Of a stretch of DNA of 7,436 nt, positions 5,978 to 7,436 are shown one piece after another. The stretch spans positions 1 through 7,436 of the forward strand of contig CAYLUD010000050.1 in assembly GCA_964386785.1 (NCBI GenBank), given 5' to 3'. The notes under the pieces were generated by a model. It did no database searches. It was not told where the DNA came from and saw only the letters and a program-made list of their open reading frames with translations. Made by a program: the position numbers and the translations under genes. Within the stretch, counting starts at the first letter, position 1. Every line of letters begins with the position of its first letter. The DNA is from SZAS-3 sp964386785 (lineage in GTDB: Bacteria > Chlamydiota > Chlamydiia > Chlamydiales > JAAKFR01).

Positions 5978-6430
5978 ATGTCAAAAGAATTAGTTGTTAA
6001 TCGAAAAGCGGGATTTGACTACGAGATCCTCGATCGTATTGAAGCTGGATTGGTCCTGATGGGCACAGAAATCAAATCCCTCCGGGCCCATGGGGGGAGC
6101 TTGCAAGAGGCTTATGTACGCATCCTTAAAGGGGAAGTTTGGTTGATTGGGGCTCATATTGCAACATATGCTCATGGGAATATTCATAATCACGAGGAAA
6201 GAAGGGATCGCAAGCTATTATTACATCGGAGTGAAATTCTGCGCCTAGCCACAAAAGTCAAGGAAAAGGGACATACACTTGTACCGCTTTCCCTCTATCT
6301 AAAAGGAGGTCGAGCAAAGCTTCTTGTGGGTTTAGGTAGAGGTAAAAAACACCACGATAAACGACATGCTCTGTTAGAAAAAGAGAGCAAGCGTGAATCG
6401 GATCGAGCTCTAAAGAGATATAAAAATTAG
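5978..6430 (+). CDS. smpB: SsrA-binding protein SmpB (tmRNA cofactor)
   Basis: Small basic RNA-binding protein that escorts tmRNA to stalled ribosomes for trans-translation. At 150 residues it has the usual family length. It shows the conserved start VVNRKAGFDYEILD, the oligonucleotide-binding barrel blocks AGLVLMGTEIKSLRAHGGSLQEAYV (quoted only in part: GTEIKSLR is diagnostic) and LIGAHIATYAHGN, then DRKLLLHRSEI, YLKGGRAKLLVGLGRGKKHHDKR and a basic C-terminal tail that, in known SmpB proteins, becomes helical in the mRNA channel. All landmarks are present, so the gene is intact. The ATG at 5978 gives the expected distance to NRKA. It is divergent from the Inc-like gene and convergent with apbE, whose stop codon overlaps its own. 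Confidence 0.96.
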   Translation: MSKELVVNRKAGFDYEILDRIEAGLVLMGTEIKSLRAHGGSLQEAYVRILKGEVWLIGAHIATYAHGNIHNHEERRDRKLLLHRSEILRLATKVKEKGHTLVPLSLYLKGGRAKLLVGLGRGKKHHDKRHALLEKESKRESDRALKRYKN

Positions 6431-7377
6431 TTAGTGTAGAAGTCCTTTCGTTCTATTAAAAATATTTCTAGTTGTGGACAGTGTTGTCTTTGCCATTCCT
6501 CTGCTTCTTTTTTAGAGGCACATAATAAAAATACCTTTGCCCACACATCCGCCTCCATACAAGAGGGAGCCAGAATGGAAGCGCTGACTAGATCGTGGCC
6601 TTTTTGCGGAGAAAGAGGTTGGAAGGTACGTGGATCAAAAACGTGCGAGTAGGGAGTGTCGTCTACTTCCCATAGCTGCTCATAGGTGCCGCTGGTCGCG
6701 ATAGCTTGATTATGCAGATGGAGGGTGGCCCCCCCTCGAATTTGAATCAGCCAAGGTCTTCCACTTGGATGCGCTCCTCGGGTTGCGATTTCTCCTCCCC
6801 AATCTACATAAAAAGAATCATATCCTAATTCCTCTAATCTGGCGACCAATCGATCTACAGCCCAGCCTTTTGCGATACCGCTCATATCCAAAGTTGTGGA
6901 GTCGACATCTTTCCATAGCATGCGCCCTTGTTGGTGGATATGATGCCATCCCACCCCCTTTGATATGAGATCTAGCACTTCTGGATTAGGGAGCTCGCCT
7001 CGTTTTAGGTGAGGAAGCCAGCATCTCACGAGGGGGCCAACCGTGGGATCAAAACGGCCACCCGACGCTTGTACATAGAAGGAAATTTGAGATACAAACT
7101 CGGTGAGTTCTGGCGACATCCATAAAGGTTTGCCAGCTGGTAATCGATTGAATCTAGAGACTTCAGATTGGGGATTAAAATGATTGTAATGGCGATCGAC
7201 TTCATCAAATACTTGGATAATCAAAGAATCGATCTGTTCTTTTTCTGCAGATGAGAGAGGAAGTGGGATTTGTACACAGAGGGGTACGTGCATGATCCAT
7301 CGCTCGACACGATAGAGAGAATGGGGTGGGTGACACCCAGTCAGTAAGACGAGAAGATAGATTAGGTAGGGAAGCAT
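6427..7377 (-). CDS. apbE: FAD:protein FMN transferase, ApbE family lipoprotein
   Basis: ApbE enzymes use FAD and a divalent metal to attach FMN to Ser/Thr of exported redox proteins such as Rnf/Nqr subunits. From ATG 7377 the protein has 316 residues, opening with a lipoprotein signal (LPYLIYLLVLLTGC, lipobox Cys 15), so it should be lipid-anchored outside the inner membrane. Family motifs in order are FNPQSEVSRFN (67-77), GGRFDPTVGPLV (106-117), LDMSGIAKGWAVD (163-175), YVDWGGEIATRG (190-201), AIATSGTYE (225-233), HVFDPRT (245-251) and EADVWAKVFLL (275-285). In the last motif Lys stands where many members have the metal-site Thr (ADAxxT). An in-frame TTG at 7389 would add four residues; the ATG gives a better signal peptide. 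The start overlaps the folD end by 16 bp, with no Shine-Dalgarno sequence, suggesting coupled translation. Confidence 0.93.
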   Translation of the reverse strand: MLPYLIYLLVLLTGCHPPHSLYRVERWIMHVPLCVQIPLPLSSAEKEQIDSLIIQVFDEVDRHYNHFNPQSEVSRFNRLPAGKPLWMSPELTEFVSQISFYVQASGGRFDPTVGPLVRCWLPHLKRGELPNPEVLDLISKGVGWHHIHQQGRMLWKDVDSTTLDMSGIAKGWAVDRLVARLEELGYDSFYVDWGGEIATRGAHPSGRPWLIQIRGGATLHLHNQAIATSGTYEQLWEVDDTPYSHVFDPRTFQPLSPQKGHDLVSASILAPSCMEADVWAKVFLLCASKKEAEEWQRQHCPQLEIFLIERKDFYTN

Positions 7378-7436
7378 CGCTGACGACAACTGCGTACGGT
7401 ATTGTAAGCTAGCATAGCAACGGTCATGGGGCCTAC
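7362..7436 (-). CDS. folD: FolD bifunctional methylenetetrahydrofolate dehydrogenase/cyclohydrolase, C-terminal end only
   Basis: From the right edge a minus-strand frame reads VGPMTVAMLAYNTVRSC and ends at TAA 7364-7362, 24 residues in all. VGPMTVAML plus N-T-(V/L) is the highly conserved last motif of FolD (GGVGPMTVAMLxxNT), near the NADP-binding C-terminal domain. FolD interconverts 5,10-methylene- and 10-formyl-tetrahydrofolate in the cytosol. The call rests on a short stretch, but it is supported by the neighbour order apbE-folD known in Chlamydia. The rest of the gene is outside the window. Confidence 0.85.
   Translation of the reverse strand, partial: VGPMTVAMLAYNTVRSCRQRCFPT

Noticed and set aside
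5990..6193. Minus-strand open frame opposite smpB
   Set aside because: Antisense shadow of the conserved smpB coding sequence.
6765..7208. Open frames (plus 6765-6968, minus 7026-7208) within apbE
   Set aside because: Shadows of apbE; all conserved motifs are in the apbE frame.
1..7436. tRNA, rRNA, CRISPR array or replication origin with DnaA boxes near dnaN
   Set aside because: No cloverleaf, regularly spaced repeats or clusters of TTATCCACA-like sites were seen by eye on either strand.

Overview
The window looks like a chromosomal piece from a member of the Chlamydiae, probably an environmental (non-Chlamydia) lineage. The basis is gene order: reading right to left, folD (C-terminal end only), apbE, smpB (opposite strand), dnaN and recF. 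This matches, from memory, the order CT078-CT077-CT076-CT075-CT074 in Chlamydia trachomatis. The only newcomer inside the block is a hypothetical membrane protein between smpB and dnaN. Insertion-sequence debris and a TetA-like transporter to the left of recF also argue against a reduced animal-pathogen genome. I cannot name the species.

Layout. 1-402 (-): the first 134 codons of an unrecognised two-TM membrane protein that runs off the left edge. 479-826 (-) and about 823-1325 (+): two decayed transposases, IS30-like and IS3-like, lying head to head and joined at a single breakpoint near 823-828; each has lost catalytic residues. 1354-2601 (+): an intact 12-TM major facilitator transporter starting just after the IS3 remnant. 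2602-2789: convergent intergenic region with a large interrupted inverted repeat. 3773-2790 (-): recF, overlapping the end of dnaN by 11 bp. 4866-3763 (-): dnaN, with a near-consensus promoter, a strong Shine-Dalgarno sequence and a 7-bp inverted repeat next to the -35. 5874-4978 (-): a hypothetical protein with an N-terminal hydrophobic hairpin like that of chlamydial inclusion-membrane (Inc) proteins, read from a promoter so close to the ATG that the mRNA may be leaderless. 5978-6430 (+): smpB, divergent from it. 7377-6427 (-): apbE lipoprotein, whose stop codon overlaps that of smpB and whose start overlaps folD. 7436-7362 (-): folD end.

Functionally, dnaN-recF is the classic sliding-clamp/recombination-repair pair, smpB works with tmRNA in ribosome rescue, apbE attaches FMN to exported proteins, and folD makes one-carbon folates. 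The less ordinary parts are the Inc-like gene wedged into the conserved block, the IS graveyard with possible promoter donation to its neighbours, and the folded intergenic element between the transporter and recF.
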